Made by a program: the position numbers and the translations under genes
Assembly: GCA_040877415.1 (NCBI GenBank)
Contig: JBBDNV010000140.1
Span: forward strand, 9,729 to 73,728
Source of the DNA: JBBDNV01 sp040877415
GTDB taxonomy: Bacteria > Planctomycetota > Planctomycetia > Pirellulales > PALSA-1355
Direction of reading: 5' to 3'
DNA: 64,000 bases
In this document: piece after piece, positions 16,800 through 25,233 of the stretch
How the letters are laid out: each line of letters starts with the position of its first letter
Position numbering within the stretch: the stretch's first letter is position 1
Notes under the pieces: generated by a model
The model's database searches: none
What the model saw: only the letters and a program-made list of their open reading frames with translations
What the model was told of the DNA's origin: nothing

Positions 16800-17768
16800 A
16801 TGAGCGTGCTCTATCCGCTGCGCTTCCAGCCCATCCTGCGTTGTTACATGTGGGGTGGCCGGCGCCTCGAGTCGTTGGGAAAACAGCTAGGGCCGGGCAG
16901 CGACTACGCCGAGAGCTGGGAAATCGTCGACCGCGGCGCCGATCAAAGCGTCGTGACCGCCGGTCCTCTCGCCGGCCGGACGTTGGGCGAGCTGGTGCGC
17001 GAGTTTGGCCAACCTCTGCTCGGGCGTCATGCCGGCCACCAGCGGTTTCCTTTGCTGTTCAAGTTTCTGGACGCCCAGCAGCGCCTCTCGCTGCAAGTGC
17101 ATCCCGACGACGCGCACGCCGCCGCGCTCGATCCACCCGACCTCGGCAAGTCGGAAGCCTGGGTCATCCTCGAGGCCCAACCGCGCAGCTACATTTATGC
17201 CGGACTCTTGCGCGGCATCGACCGCGATATGCTCAAGCTCGAAATCGCCCGTCACACCGTCGAATTGTGCTGCGAACGCATCGAGCCCCGCGCGGGCAAT
17301 TGCTATTTCCTGCCGGCCGGCGTCGTTCATGCAATCGGGCCCGGGCTGCTTGTGGCTGAAATTCAAGAGGCCAGCGATACGACGTATCGACTGTACGACT
17401 ACGACCGCGTCGGTCCCGACGGCCGCAGGCGCGAGCTGCACGTTGCCCTGGCTCTGGACGCGATCGACTATGACTACGGCCCCGTTGCCGCCCAGCAGCC
17501 GCAGCCGACCGACGTCACCGGCGTGGAACGGCTCGTGGCTTGTGACCATTTCGTGCTCGACCGGTGGACCCTTTCGGGCCCGCATCGCACGCGTGGCGAC
17601 GATCGCTGCCACATTCTGGCCGTGCTCGAGGGAGCCATCGAAGTCGCCGGCGATCCCGTCGGTCAACCGCTCAGTCGCGGCGGTTCGATGCTTGTGCCGG
17701 CCGAACTGGGCGCGGTGGACGTGCGGGTCCGCGATCGGGCCGTTGTCCTGGATGCCTATTTGCCCTGA
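16800..17768 (+). CDS. manA: Mannose-6-phosphate isomerase, class I
   Basis: Zinc enzyme that interconverts mannose-6-phosphate and fructose-6-phosphate, feeding GDP-mannose and polysaccharide synthesis. The 322-aa protein starts with the family's LRFQPILRCYMWGGRRLESLGK, followed by ESWEIVDRG. The zinc-site region reads LSLQVHPDDAHA and GKSEAWVILEA, and the second ligand set is PAGVVHAIGPGLLVAEIQEASDTTYRLYDYDR. A C-terminal cupin-like barrel completes it. It is shorter than the E. coli enzyme and resembles Bacillus-type ManA. It starts at ATG 16800; there is an in-frame TTG at 16752 but no Shine-Dalgarno for it. It is divergent from tatC across a 186-base gap. Confidence 0.94.
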   Translation: MSVLYPLRFQPILRCYMWGGRRLESLGKQLGPGSDYAESWEIVDRGADQSVVTAGPLAGRTLGELVREFGQPLLGRHAGHQRFPLLFKFLDAQQRLSLQVHPDDAHAAALDPPDLGKSEAWVILEAQPRSYIYAGLLRGIDRDMLKLEIARHTVELCCERIEPRAGNCYFLPAGVVHAIGPGLLVAEIQEASDTTYRLYDYDRVGPDGRRRELHVALALDAIDYDYGPVAAQQPQPTDVTGVERLVACDHFVLDRWTLSGPHRTRGDDRCHILAVLEGAIEVAGDPVGQPLSRGGSMLVPAELGAVDVRVRDRAVVLDAYLP

Positions 17769-17885
17769 CAAGCGCTTGGATCCGGCTCTGAGCGATTAGC
17801 CGTCCCGTTCATTCTCGTGCTGCTACCGCCTGCTAGCATTGCTTGGGAAAATCGCCCGCGGGCGCGATTCGGCGGGCGACTCGCC

Positions 17886-17914
17886 TTCATTCGCTGCTGG
17901 CGGCCGTCTATAAT
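17886..17914 (+). promoter_or_regulatory. Candidate promoter for the 17986 lipoprotein gene
   Basis: A perfect TATAAT at 17909-17914 lies 72 bases before the start codon, with a weak -35 (TTCATT at 17886-17891) 17 bases upstream. Confidence 0.45.
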
Positions 17915-17985
17915 TCGCCGCCCTTCTATGGCATGTCTTGTTAATCGATCTCCGGCTGGTCTCAAGCGGGGAGTGCCGCATCGGC

Positions 17986-18339
17986 ATGATTTGGCGTCTT
18001 TCTTGGCTGACGTTGGCGGTGGTGCTGCCGGCCGGCTGCGCGAGCACGGCGCAGCCCAGGCTGCTGCATCCCGGCACGGCCCAGACACAGCAGCGGCGGG
18101 CTGAGGAATTCGATCCCTATCCGCTGCCGGAGCTGGGCCCGCCGACGGAGGCTCGGCCGCGCGGATTCCTGTTGCCGGCTTCCGACACGGAGCGCGTGCA
18201 GAACGCCGACACGTTCGTCGACCGATACCGCCAGCCGCCGCCCCCCGGTTTGTATCGTCCGCCGCGTCCGTTTGCGCGGCAATCGGTGCCGCTGGTTCCC
18301 GCGCAGCCTTCCCAGGCGCCCGCGGTGTTCGTGCCGTAG
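17986..18339 (+). CDS. Small proline-rich lipoprotein, unknown function
   Basis: Product of 117 aa. Residues 1-19 (MIWRLSWLTLAVVLPAGC) form a signal with lipobox LPAGC, predicting an N-terminally lipidated protein after LspA cleavage. The rest is Pro/Arg-rich and low in complexity (FDPYPLPELGPPTEARPRG, RQPPPPGLYRPPRPF), without hydrophobic segments or known domains. It is probably unstructured and surface- or periplasm-facing. It starts at ATG 17986 because the signal peptide begins there; in-frame bases further upstream are not protein-like. It is followed 119 bases later by the pseudouridine synthase on the same strand. Confidence 0.72.
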   Translation: MIWRLSWLTLAVVLPAGCASTAQPRLLHPGTAQTQQRRAEEFDPYPLPELGPPTEARPRGFLLPASDTERVQNADTFVDRYRQPPPPGLYRPPRPFARQSVPLVPAQPSQAPAVFVP

Positions 18340-18458
18340 CGGCGAACGGCCGATTCGCCGGTTTGTGCCGGCAGGCGCGCGTTTTTTGCTCGCCCGCGGG
18401 CCGTCGAACGGGGTATCATGACGATGGCCGTTTTGCCCCCGTTTCACGAGCCCGTCCC

Positions 18459-19310
18459 ATGCCCCGATCCGCCACTCCACAACAACCGCCGGCCGCGGAT
18501 GCGGCCGCATCGAGCGGCTCGATGCGATTGCAAAAGATCTTGGCCGCGTCCGGCTTGGGCAGCCGCCGGCAATGCGAGCAGTTGATCGTCGCCGGCCGCG
18601 TCGAAGTCGATCGCCGCGTCGTGACCGAGCTGGGCGCCAAGGCCGATCCGGCGCATCAGGAGATTCGCGTCGACGGCGTCGGGCTCGCCAAACCAAGGCT
18701 CGTGTACTTTGCCGTCAACAAGCCCCCGGGCGTCGTTTCCACCAGCCGCGATCCGACGGGCCGGCCGCGCGTGATCGACCTGGTGCCGTATCGGGGTCGA
18801 TTGTTTACCGTCGGCCGGCTCGACATGTCGAGCGAAGGCTTGATCCTCGTGACCAACGACGGCGCGCTGGCCGACCGCCTGACGCATCCGCGCTACGGCG
18901 TGGAAAAGACCTACCAGGTTGAGGTCGCCGGGACGCTTGTGCGCGAGCAATTCGCCAGGTTGCAGCACGGCGTTCATCTGGCCCAAGGGTTCGCGCGCGT
19001 CGTTTCGGCCCGGGTCGTGCGCGTCTACCGGCAAAGCACGCAGTTGGAAATCGTGCTGTCCGAGGGGCGCAACCGCGAGATTCGCCGCATCCTGGCCCGC
19101 GTGGGACACAAGGTCTTGCGGCTAAGGCGCATCGCCATCGGGCCGTTGCGGCTGGCCGACTTGCCGCCCGGGCAAGCGCGCCCGCTGGAGCGCGACGAAG
19201 TGCGCCGCTTGAAACGATTTGCCCGCGCCGACTCGCGCCGCTCCGCGGCCGGCCGTCGCACAAAACGGGGCCGCCCGCCCGCCGGGCAGGTTCGATCGTC
19301 GAAAACTTAG
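18459..19310 (+). CDS. rRNA pseudouridine synthase of the RsuA/RluB/RluE family
   Basis: Isomerises a uridine in ribosomal RNA to pseudouridine. The 283-aa product has a short Ala/Pro-rich lead, an S4 RNA-binding domain (MRLQKILAASGLGSRRQCEQLIVAGRVEVD) and a catalytic domain with YFAVNKPPGVVSTSRDP. The active-site signature is GRLDMSSEGLILVTNDG (catalytic Asp122), followed by HPRYGVEKTYQV and EGRNREIRRILARVGHKVLRLRR. The end is a basic tail. The domain order fits RluB most closely, but RsuA and RluE cannot be separated by eye, so no symbol is given. It starts at ATG 18459. The TPR gene follows after 33 bases and may be co-transcribed. Confidence 0.93.
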   Translation: MPRSATPQQPPAADAAASSGSMRLQKILAASGLGSRRQCEQLIVAGRVEVDRRVVTELGAKADPAHQEIRVDGVGLAKPRLVYFAVNKPPGVVSTSRDPTGRPRVIDLVPYRGRLFTVGRLDMSSEGLILVTNDGALADRLTHPRYGVEKTYQVEVAGTLVREQFARLQHGVHLAQGFARVVSARVVRVYRQSTQLEIVLSEGRNREIRRILARVGHKVLRLRRIAIGPLRLADLPPGQARPLERDEVRRLKRFARADSRRSAAGRRTKRGRPPAGQVRSSKT

Positions 19311-19343
19311 CGCGCACGAATCCGCGATTTTCCCTCGAGCACC

Positions 19344-21221
19344 ATGTCCACGATTCCCGAACTGCTCCGCTCGGCCGTCCAACTGCACAAAGGCGGCCAG
19401 TTCGACCAGGCGCGACGGATTTACGAGCAGTTGCTCGAGCTCGATCCGAACCATGCCGATGCGCTGAACCTGCTCGGCTTGATCGGCTGGCAGACCGGCC
19501 AATATGCCCGGGCCGTCGAGCACTTGCGCAAGGCCATCCAAATCGACAATACGCAGGCCGCGTTTTTCGCCAACCTGGGCGAAGCGTATCGCGGTTTGCA
19601 AAGATTCGACGAGGCCATCGAGAATTACCAACAGGCCATCCGCCTCGAACCCTCCGTCGCCGTTGCGCACCTCAAATTGGCGACGTTGTTCGAGCGGACC
19701 GGGCGCGTCGACCGCGCAATCGACAGCTACGAGCGCGCTTTGCAACTCGAGCCACGCCGTCTGGAAACGCTCGTTCGCCTGGGGGGCGTGCGCAAGCAAC
19801 AGGGCAATCTGGCCGCCGCCGGGGATTGTTACCGCCGGGCCATCCTCGCGCACCCGGCCTCGGCCCTGGCGCATTTCGAAATGGGGAACGTCTGCCAGGT
19901 GCAAGGCCGACTGGACGACGCGATCGCCAGCTATCGCCAGGCCATCGCTTTCCAGTCGGGCTATGCCGAAGCCGAGTGCAACCTGGGCAATGCGTTGCGC
20001 GAGCGGGGGCGGCTTTCCGAGGCGCTGGCGCACTTGCAGCACGCGGCCGCACAGCGCCCCGACATGGCGCCCGTCCACAGCAACCTGGGTGTCGTGCTGC
20101 AAGACTTGGGGCGGCTCGACGAAGCACGCTCCTGCCTCGAGCGCGCGCTGGAGCTCGAGCCCGCTCGTGCCGAGTTTCTTTTCAACATGGGAACCATCTT
20201 GAAAGATCAGGCCCGAGTGGAAGAGGCCATCGAATGGCACGATCGCGCGCTCGAGGCTCAGCCCGACTTTCGCCAGGCGCTTTGCGGCCGTGGCACGGCC
20301 CTTTTGAGCCTCGGCCGATTCGCCGAAGGCTGGGCCGGTTACGAGTACCGCGTCGGTTGTCCACTTTACGATACGCTCCGGTTCCCGCAGCCGCTCTGGG
20401 ACGGCTCGCCGCTGGCGGGCCGCCGGCTGCTCGTCCATTGCGAGCAGGGACTCGGCGATACGATGCAGTTCATTCGCTATCTGCCGCTCGTGCGCAAGCG
20501 GGTCCAAAACGTAACCGTAGCCGCCCGCGCGTCGCTCGTGCCCCTGCTGGAGCAGTCGGGCTACTCGCCGTTGGTGGCCCGCGACGGGCCGCTGCCGCCG
20601 TTCGACGTGCACGCGCCCTTGATGAGCCTGCCCGGCATCTTCGGCACGCAAGTCGACAGCGTGCCGGCCGCTGTGCCGTATCTTTCGGTCGATCAGTCCC
20701 GCGTGGACCGCCTGCGCGCGGAGCTGCAAAAATATCCCGGCTTCAAGGTCGGCATCGCCTGGCAGGGCCGCCCGAATTTTCGCGGCGACCTGCTGCGTTC
20801 GATTCCCTTGGAGCGCTTCGCGCCGTTGGCGCAAGTCGAGGGCGTGCGATTGCTCAGTCTGCAGAAAGGTCCCGGCGCCCAACAGATCTCCGCGCTGGCC
20901 GGCCGTTTCGAATTCGTCGACCTGGCCCCCGCGCTCGACAATGACGGGGCGTTTTTGGACACCGCGGCCGTGATCCAGTGCCTCGATCTGGTGATCTCCT
21001 CCGACACGGCCGTTGCGCACCTGGCCGGGGCCCTCGGCGCGCGCGTCTGGGTGGCCTTGTCGGCGGCTCCCGACTGGCGCTGGATGTACGGCCGCGACGA
21101 CAGCCCCTGGTATCCCACCCTGCGCCTATTTCGCCAGAGCAAATTGGGCGAGTGGCCCGACGTGTTCGAACGCATGGCGGGCGAGCTAAGAAAACTCGCC
21201 GCGGGCTCTTCCGCGCCGTAA
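19344..21221 (+). CDS. TPR protein with a C-terminal glycosyltransferase-family-9-like domain
   Basis: Product of 625 aa. Residues 1-330 form about nine to ten tetratricopeptide repeats (for example ALNLLGLIGWQTGQYARAVEHLRKAI, AHFEMGNVCQVQGRLDDAIASYRQAI), a protein-interaction solenoid. Residues about 370-615 resemble the ADP-heptose/GT-B type fold found behind TPRs in many planctomycetes: LLVHCEQGLGDTMQFIRYLPLV, VGIAWQGRPNFRGD, DLVISSDTAVAHLAGALG and RWMYGRDDSPWYPTLRLFRQ. A role in glycosylating envelope components or proteins is likely but the acceptor is unknown. There is no signal peptide. It starts at ATG 19344, shortly after the pseudouridine synthase. Confidence 0.88.
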   Translation: MSTIPELLRSAVQLHKGGQFDQARRIYEQLLELDPNHADALNLLGLIGWQTGQYARAVEHLRKAIQIDNTQAAFFANLGEAYRGLQRFDEAIENYQQAIRLEPSVAVAHLKLATLFERTGRVDRAIDSYERALQLEPRRLETLVRLGGVRKQQGNLAAAGDCYRRAILAHPASALAHFEMGNVCQVQGRLDDAIASYRQAIAFQSGYAEAECNLGNALRERGRLSEALAHLQHAAAQRPDMAPVHSNLGVVLQDLGRLDEARSCLERALELEPARAEFLFNMGTILKDQARVEEAIEWHDRALEAQPDFRQALCGRGTALLSLGRFAEGWAGYEYRVGCPLYDTLRFPQPLWDGSPLAGRRLLVHCEQGLGDTMQFIRYLPLVRKRVQNVTVAARASLVPLLEQSGYSPLVARDGPLPPFDVHAPLMSLPGIFGTQVDSVPAAVPYLSVDQSRVDRLRAELQKYPGFKVGIAWQGRPNFRGDLLRSIPLERFAPLAQVEGVRLLSLQKGPGAQQISALAGRFEFVDLAPALDNDGAFLDTAAVIQCLDLVISSDTAVAHLAGALGARVWVALSAAPDWRWMYGRDDSPWYPTLRLFRQSKLGEWPDVFERMAGELRKLAAGSSAP

Positions 21222-21228
21222 ACGAGCA

Positions 21229-21804
21229 TTAACCGGTTCTGCGCCGGCGCCGCAGCCCGATCAACACGACCAGGCCCACGCTGAGCAACACGATCGTGCT
21301 GGGCTCAGGAACCTCGGTAACGGGCGAGAAGCTCAGCCAGGCGCCGCCAGCTGTCAGGCCCTCCGTGACCCGAATCGTGAACTGGTGGGTACCCGCCGTC
21401 AGGAGATATTCGTCCAACTCGCCGTGGAAGAAGCCGGAGTCGTCGAAGAAGGAATTGTCCCACGCCACCGGCGAGTCGTCGGCCCAAAGCTCGAACACGT
21501 CACCGGGCACGAAACCGTCGAGCGCTACCGCGTCCACCGTCGAGAGTGTCCCGACGGTCAACTCATAAATCGGGTCAAAAGTAGGTGGACCGCCGTCGGG
21601 GCTGCCAATGCTACTGATGAACACCGGCAGCTCCTCGCCGCCCCAGTAGAAACGCTGGTCGATCTCCACGGCGTCGAGGCCGGTGAGCGGATCGACGACA
21701 AGGGGTTCGGCCTGACAAGCGGCCGAGGTGAACCAGCCGACTAAGAAAAGAGCACAGATGGTTGTAGCCGTGATCCGTCGAAAGCCCGATGCATGAGTAT
21801 TCAT
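21229..21804 (-). CDS. PEP-CTERM sorting-domain protein
   Basis: Exported protein of 191 aa. An N-terminal signal runs to about residue 31 (ATTICALFLVGWFTSAACQA). An Asp/Gly/Pro-rich beta-type body follows (LTGLDAVEIDQRFYWGGEE, FELWADDSPVAWDNSFFDD). The C-terminus is a PEP-CTERM anchor: VPEPST, a hydrophobic helix (IVLLSVGLVVLIG) and an Arg cluster. Such proteins are cut and processed by exosortase at the envelope. No exosortase is in this window. The body has no identified domain. It is convergent with the TPR-glycosyltransferase gene, with only seven bases between the two stops. Confidence 0.87.
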   Translation of the reverse strand: MNTHASGFRRITATTICALFLVGWFTSAACQAEPLVVDPLTGLDAVEIDQRFYWGGEELPVFISSIGSPDGGPPTFDPIYELTVGTLSTVDAVALDGFVPGDVFELWADDSPVAWDNSFFDDSGFFHGELDEYLLTAGTHQFTIRVTEGLTAGGAWLSFSPVTEVPEPSTIVLLSVGLVVLIGLRRRRRTG

Positions 21805-21958
21805 AGGTGATGGCCCTTAACCCTAGAGAATTCCTGGACGAGAGACCCAAAGCCGAACTCCAGCGACATGAGTGTCACTGGACAGCAAGGTTCAGCTTCA
21901 CGAGCGGGCCTTCAGGATTAAGGGAAAGGCGGGATTTCCCGATGACGGACAAACGGTC

Positions 21959-21986
21959 ATTTTGGCTCACCGGTCGCCAAAGTCAA
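21959..21986 (-). promoter_or_regulatory. Candidate promoter for the PEP-CTERM gene
   Basis: On the minus strand TTGACT (21986-21981) and CAAAAT (21964-21959) are 16 bases apart, 155 bases upstream of the start. Elsewhere in the 21805-22188 gap there is no supported gene. Confidence 0.4.
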
Positions 21987-22085
21987 GGGTTGAACCGAAA
22001 AAAATCTGGAAAAAATCAGCCGGCCGCACATCCGCGCCTCGCATGGCTGGCTCCTTCCTGAAATGGCCAGCCAACCAGTCTAAAA

Positions 22086-22127
22086 AGTGTCACCCATGTC
22101 TCCGAACAAGTGTTACCCATGTCCCCG
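22086..22127. repeat. Imperfect direct repeat resembling an insertion-sequence end
   Basis: AGTGTCACCCATGTCTCCG (22086-22104) and AGTGTTACCCATGTCCCCG (22109-22127) differ at two positions and are 23 bases apart. I recall similar (T)GT-ACCCATGT-CCGG strings near integrase-type transposases in planctomycetes, so this may be a solo IS end or scar. No transposase is present. Confidence 0.5.
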
Positions 22128-22188
22128 GTCCATTCACAAAGCCGCGGGCTAATCTCGGGGCTGGTGTGCGAGAATCGGCGCCGCTACG

Positions 22189-23109
22189 ATGAGCCGAAAT
22201 CATCCATCCCGCGCGAATGCTCGCACGCCTGCCGTGACCAATCCGCTCGACGCCGCACACTATGCCGATCGCGCCTGCCACGAGCGCGTCCGCGTGCTCG
22301 AAAACGTGAGAATCGCCCGCGATACCTACCGCGTGCGGTTCGCATGCCAGGCGCTTGCGCGGCGGATCGTGCCGGGACAGTTTCTGATGGTGCGGCTGGC
22401 CGATTGCGACGATCCGCTCCTGGGCCGTGCGCTGGCGCTGTACGACACCGTGCTGGCCGAAGCTGCGCGCGGGGAGCCCACGGGCCTCGACATCGTCTAT
22501 CTGGTGATGGGCAAAATGACGAGCCGGTTGGCCCGGCTGACGCCCGGCGCCGAGTTGGAAGTATGCGGCCCCCTGGGCAACGGTTTTCCACCGCAGCAGA
22601 CCGAGCACCTGATCATGGTGGCCGGCGGGATCGGCCAAACGCCGTTTCCGGCGCTCGCGCGCGAGCATTTGGGAGGTCGCCAGTACGGCGTTCCGCCGCG
22701 CCGCGTGGCGCCCGTCAAACGCGTCACGCTCTGTTACGGGGCCCGCACCAAGGAGTATCTGGCCGGCATCGACGACTTCCGGCGGCTGGGAGTCGAGGTT
22801 TCCCTCAGTACCGACGACGGCACGGCGGGGCATCACGGTCTGGTGACCGAAGTGCTCCAAGACGTTTTAGACGATTCGCCCGAGGCCCGCGTCGTGTGCT
22901 GCGGGCCCGAGCCGATGATGGAGGCTGTCGCGCGATTGACGGCCGCGCGCGGGATTCCCTGCCAGGTTTCGCTGGAGACGCCGATGGCCTGCGGCATCGG
23001 CATCTGTTTCAGTTGCGTGGCCCGGGTGCGCGATGATCGCGGCGGCTGGGACTATCGCCGCACCTGCGTCGAGGGGCCGGTCTTCGACGCCCGCCACATC
23101 GAGTGGTGA
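22189..23109 (+). CDS. pyrK: Dihydroorotate dehydrogenase electron-transfer subunit (PyrK-type)
   Basis: FAD and [2Fe-2S] protein that passes electrons from class-1B dihydroorotate dehydrogenase to NAD in pyrimidine synthesis. The 306-aa product has the ferredoxin-reductase-like FAD domain (VRFACQALARRIVPGQFLMV), an NAD-binding domain (MVAGGIGQTPFPALA, CCGPEPMMEAVA) and the PyrK iron-sulfur signature with Cys268, 273, 276 and 293 inside ACGIGICFSC...C, ending VEGPVF. It is longer than Bacillus PyrK by an N-terminal lead of about 30 residues; a GTG at 22231 is an alternative start. pyrD is not adjacent. It is convergent with rpsT over a shared terminator. Confidence 0.9.
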   Translation: MSRNHPSRANARTPAVTNPLDAAHYADRACHERVRVLENVRIARDTYRVRFACQALARRIVPGQFLMVRLADCDDPLLGRALALYDTVLAEAARGEPTGLDIVYLVMGKMTSRLARLTPGAELEVCGPLGNGFPPQQTEHLIMVAGGIGQTPFPALAREHLGGRQYGVPPRRVAPVKRVTLCYGARTKEYLAGIDDFRRLGVEVSLSTDDGTAGHHGLVTEVLQDVLDDSPEARVVCCGPEPMMEAVARLTAARGIPCQVSLETPMACGIGICFSCVARVRDDRGGWDYRRTCVEGPVFDARHIEW

Positions 23110-23170
23110 AAAAAGGGATAAATCCAATGATCGCGGTCAAAATTGGACTTATCCAGTTCTCCCTTTTTTT
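23108..23170. terminator. Bidirectional terminator between pyrK and rpsT
   Basis: GAAAAAAGGG (from 23108) pairs with CCCTTTTTTT (23161-23170), and inside it GGATAAATCCAAT pairs with ATTGGACTTATCC with one mismatch. A and T tracts flank both sides, so either strand yields a hairpin plus U-tract. It begins at the pyrK stop codon and ends 20 bases from the rpsT stop. Confidence 0.85.
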
Positions 23171-23189
23171 GGCGCCGGCGCGGCGGGGC

Positions 23190-23459
23190 TTACTTCCCCT
23201 TGCCGGCCTTCAGCGCGGCCGAGAGTCGCGACTTGACGCGCGCGGCCAGATTGGCGTGGACGACGCCAGCGGCCGCCGCCTTGTCGAGGCGTTTGGCTGC
23301 CAGGCGGAATTCGGTCTCGCCGGTCGTGACGTCGCCGGCGGCGACTGCTTCGCGAACCTTGCGGACTTGCGTCCTGACGGCGCTTTTGACCGAGCGGTTG
23401 CGGGCGCGGCGCGCCAGATTTTGGCGGAGGCGTTTCTTGGCGCTGTTGCTGTTGGGCAT
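23190..23459 (-). CDS. rpsT: 30S ribosomal protein S20
   Basis: Primary 16S rRNA-binding protein of the small subunit. The 89-aa, Lys/Arg/Ala-rich product begins MPNSNSAKKRLRQNLARRAR and continues RNRSVKSAVRTQVRKVREAV, which is the S20 pattern. The second half AAKRLDKAAAAGVVHANLAARVKSRL is also diagnostic. Length is normal. It is monocistronic, as is usual for rpsT, and ends at a bidirectional terminator shared with pyrK. Confidence 0.97.
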   Translation of the reverse strand: MPNSNSAKKRLRQNLARRARNRSVKSAVRTQVRKVREAVAAGDVTTGETEFRLAAKRLDKAAAAGVVHANLAARVKSRLSAALKAGKGK

Positions 23460-23541
23460 GGCAAATCTCGGGAAGTCGTGCCGGCGGAAGGTTTCAAAGT
23501 CAGTGCGCCCAACGCGACGGAAACCTTGGGCGGCCAGAGAA

Positions 23542-24984
23542 TCACCCTTTATTACGAATTTTGGTGATCCTGTCCAGTAGTTGTGGCACGTCTTTGTAAC
23601 TGAATTCGAGGCTGGCCAGTTCGTTCAGGTGTTTTTCGGCCCGGTCCAGCTCGTCCGATGCGTGCGGTTGCTTGGCGGCCAGGTCTTTTTCCGCTAGCGC
23701 CAGCGCCAGCCTGCCGGCCAGGTACAGAGCCCACTTGCGGTCGTCGACCTCGCGCGCGGAGAGCGCCTCGAGCGACGCCTCATAGTTCTGCATCGCCAGC
23801 TTATACTGCTTGATGGCTTGAAAGCACTCGCCGAGCCCCAGGTGTACCTTGGCCTTGGTCTTGGGATCGCCGGTGGCCCCCTGAAAGCTGCCGATGGCCT
23901 CCTGGAATTGCTCCGCCTTTTTCAACCGCGTCGCCAGCTCGAACTTGTGGCGCAGGTTGTTCGGATAGCGCTCGCTGCGGTTGCGATAGACGTCCAGCTC
24001 GGCGGAATTCAACTCCTTCTTCATCTTCCGGTACAGCGTGACCGCCTCGGGCGTCCGCTCTTTTCCCGCCTTTGATTTGGCCACCGAAAGCTGCGCGCGG
24101 GCGGTGCGCAGTTGCGAATCTTCCAGGCGTTCGCGCACCATCACGTCGCCGCCCGACGCTTCCAGCCCCTTGCGCAGCACCTCTTCGGCTTGCTGGTAGC
24201 GTTCTTCGCGGGTGTGCAGGTCGGCCAGCTCGAAATACAACCCGATGTCCTCGGGCTTTTTGGCGATGGCCCGTTCCAGGCGTTGAACCGGGGTGAAGCG
24301 GGATTCTTTGTCGGTGAGCTCTTCGAGCTTGTCCTTGTCGGCTCGCCCGGCCTGGCTGCCTTCGGCTTCCTCGTATTTTCCGGAGGAGATTGTTTTTTCG
24401 ATGGCCAAATCGGCCACGGCCCGGCCGGCCTCTTCGTCGCCCGGCCTGGCCTGCTCGACGCGATGCCAACAGGCGATGGCCTGGTCGAAGTGACCCAATG
24501 CGGCCAGCGCCCGGCCGCACTTGCGATTCACTTCGGCATCCTTCGGGTTGACGTCGAGCGCCTGCTTGAGATAGGTGAGCTGGGCCTCGTCGAAATGCAG
24601 CTCACCGGCGGCGTCGGCCATGGCCGAAAGCGTCATGATGTCCCAGGGATGGAGCTTCAAGACGTCCCAGCCTTTTTCCAGCACGGCGCTCCAGTCCTTG
24701 GAATACTGCGATTTCTTCACGACCCCCTGCAGCACCTTGAACTTCGGCGCGCTGGTAAAGCCCGCGCCCTTTTTGTTGTCGTTGTATCTCTTGCCCAGGC
24801 TCGCCAGGTACTGCTTGATGTAAATGCCGTTGGCCGGGTCGCCCTTGACGCAGGTGTCGAACATGTCGGCGGCGTAATCGAAATTGGCGGTCGCCGCGCT
24901 TTTGCACCCGTGCTCGAAACACTGCTGCAAGCGCCGCCGGATGGCCGGCGGAAGCGGCTGGCGGCCTGGAGTTTCGGTGGCCAT
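23542..24984 (-). CDS. Cytoplasmic TPR-repeat protein, unknown function
   Basis: Product of 480 aa, built largely of tetratricopeptide-like helices: PWDIMTLSAMADAAGELHFDEAQLTYLKQAL, AEVNRKCGRALAALGHFDQAIACWHRV, IGLYFELADLHTREERYQQAEEVLRKGL and AKVHLGLGECFQAIKQYKLAMQNYEASL. A charged region (180-235) with many Glu/Lys separates two TPR blocks. There is no signal peptide, membrane segment or catalytic domain. It is probably a scaffold or adaptor; the family seems common in planctomycetes. The rpsT gene lies 82 bases downstream on the same strand. It is divergent from the cobA-hemD fusion. Confidence 0.82.
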   Translation of the reverse strand: MATETPGRQPLPPAIRRRLQQCFEHGCKSAATANFDYAADMFDTCVKGDPANGIYIKQYLASLGKRYNDNKKGAGFTSAPKFKVLQGVVKKSQYSKDWSAVLEKGWDVLKLHPWDIMTLSAMADAAGELHFDEAQLTYLKQALDVNPKDAEVNRKCGRALAALGHFDQAIACWHRVEQARPGDEEAGRAVADLAIEKTISSGKYEEAEGSQAGRADKDKLEELTDKESRFTPVQRLERAIAKKPEDIGLYFELADLHTREERYQQAEEVLRKGLEASGGDVMVRERLEDSQLRTARAQLSVAKSKAGKERTPEAVTLYRKMKKELNSAELDVYRNRSERYPNNLRHKFELATRLKKAEQFQEAIGSFQGATGDPKTKAKVHLGLGECFQAIKQYKLAMQNYEASLEALSAREVDDRKWALYLAGRLALALAEKDLAAKQPHASDELDRAEKHLNELASLEFSYKDVPQLLDRITKIRNKG

Positions 24985-25233
24985 CGATGGCGTGGGGGTT
25001 CGACAGGTTCGGTTTTTTTGTACCTTTCAGGGCGCGCTAAAACCGACGATAATAGATCATTCCGCGAGCGCCTCGCAACCCTTTATTTTACTCGCGCCCG
25101 CGCGGCGAAACAACGCGCCGCGGCCGCACGCGACTCGCGCAACCGTCAGCCCGTCGCGGCCACCCGCCCTTGCCCGGCGCGCAGGGTGCGTGGATTTGAA
25201 AAGCAAGCCGGCAAGCCGACCAACGAACGCCCC

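Noticed and set aside
24112..25233. Extension of the cobA-hemD frame 374 codons upstream
   Set aside because: It lies antisense to the TPR gene; the methyltransferase domain starts at ATG 25234.
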